A DNA stretch of 64,000 nt. Origin: Salibaculum griseiflavum. Lineage in GTDB: Bacteria > Pseudomonadota > Alphaproteobacteria > Rhodobacterales > Rhodobacteraceae. Numbering within the stretch: the stretch's first letter is position 1; each line of letters starts with the position of its first letter. Shown piece by piece: positions 63,524 through 64,000 of this stretch. The translations under genes and the position numbers were made by a program. The stretch is taken from contig NZ_QETF01000004.1 in the NCBI RefSeq assembly GCF_003129565.1, positions 186,001 to 250,000 on the forward strand. The letters run 5' to 3'. The notes under the pieces are model-generated. The model ran no database searches and was not told the origin of the DNA. It saw nothing but the letters and a program-made list of their open reading frames with translations.

Positions 63524-64000
63524 GTGACATTCGACCCCGTCATGGCGGAAATCCGGTTCGGCGTGGGCCTGTCGCCTGACAGGGCCGCTCCGGGATCGGT
63601 GAACGATATGCTGGGCGCGCTGGCCGGGCCGGACGCCATGGCGCAGGCCTGGCCCATCGCCCGCTACGCCGGGGCCGAACCGTCTTTCGCCTCGATCCGC
63701 GCGGCTGCATTGGCGATACGCGATGCCCCCGACACCGAGGCCGAGGCACGGGCCATGGCCCATCGCGACCAGCTGCGCGAAAACGGCCGCGAGATGTATG
63801 CCGCCAACCTCGCCACCGAGGTCGCCCGCACGGTCGATACCACCGACGGGATGCGCGAACGGCTCACCCGGTTCTGGGCCGACCATTTCACCGTGCGTGC
63901 GGTCAGCGGCGCGGTGCGCCACCTTGTGTCCCCCTATATCGAAGAAGCGATCCGCCCGCACGTGACCGGCCGGTTCGCCGACATGCTGCGCGCCGTGATC
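63524..64000 (+). CDS. DUF1800 family protein, N-terminal part (cut by window edge)
   Basis: The first 159 codons are open to the window end. The start is GTG at 63524, five bases after GGAGG. FDPVMAEIRFGVGLSPDRAA and the segment RLTRFWADHFTVRAVSG match the DUF1800 family, whose genes are often paired with DUF1501 genes. Function unknown; the rest of the gene is outside the window. Confidence 0.82.
   Translation, partial: MTFDPVMAEIRFGVGLSPDRAAPGSVNDMLGALAGPDAMAQAWPIARYAGAEPSFASIRAAALAIRDAPDTEAEARAMAHRDQLRENGREMYAANLATEVARTVDTTDGMRERLTRFWADHFTVRAVSGAVRHLVSPYIEEAIRPHVTGRFADMLRAVI

Overview
The window is high-GC, gene-dense chromosomal DNA of a Rhodobacterales alphaproteobacterium, most likely from the Roseobacter group. 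The evidence is the ATP synthase F1 operon atpHAGDC without the F0 genes, groESL under a perfect CIRCE operator, the Hsp20-DUF1150 pair, a DMSP-demethylase-like GcvT protein, a bifunctional Sat/CysC, and several small families typical of that group. I see no rRNA, tRNA, CRISPR array, insertion sequence or prophage. Nearly all genes look vertically inherited.

Layout. 1-7.2 kb: hisC and tyrC (histidine and aromatic amino acids), convergent with a MotA/TolQ-like plus coiled-coil OmpA-domain pair, then a ChaC-type glutathione cyclotransferase and a DUF2125 protein. 7.2-11.3 kb: clpA, gloB and a methyltransferase. 11.6-16.6 kb: atpHAGDC with a strong terminator. 16.6-23.9 kb: an MFS exporter, an H-type lectin protein, prs, a DsbA-like isomerase, and an ltaE-ycgN-ribF run followed by a MaoC dehydratase and a HAD phosphatase. 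24-30 kb: an M29 aminopeptidase, a frameshifted GNAT gene, Mn-type pyrophosphatase ppaC, a PD-(D/E)XK-like protein, a DmdA-like protein and a TraB/GumN protein.

30.1-36.3 kb is rich in stress and housekeeping genes: groES-groEL, a Nudix hydrolase, a secreted lipase-like hydrolase, purE-purK, a YdcH protein, and hsp20-DUF1150 behind a sigma-32-like promoter. 36.3-42.9 kb: a glycosyltransferase-like protein, an aspartoacylase-family deacylase, a winged-helix domain fused in frame to Sat-CysC behind two matching palindromes, trxB, an Lrp/AsnC regulator and a Hint-domain protein. 43-51.5 kb: a small basic protein, lgt-midA-pgeF (4-base overlaps), ubiK, a YbjN protein, the overlapping proC / tRNA-binding protein / D-2-hydroxyacid dehydrogenase / membrane protein chain, and tdk. 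51.5-64 kb: an inverted-repeat-rich spacer, a CII-like regulator overlapping arsH, a KAS III-like synthase, carB, a GT87-type membrane protein, pabB, cfa, aspS and the start of a DUF1800 gene.

Most of the window is core metabolism: nucleotides (prs, purE, purK, carB, tdk), folate (pabB), sulfate activation (sat-cysC) with thioredoxin reductase, envelope maturation (lgt, pgeF), energy (atp) and proteostasis (clpA, groESL, hsp20). The least ordinary parts are the HTH-Sat-CysC fusion with its twin operators, the structured spacer before the CII-like gene, the non-canonical DmdA-like protein, and two apparent single-base frame breaks (GNAT gene; Hint gene N-terminus).
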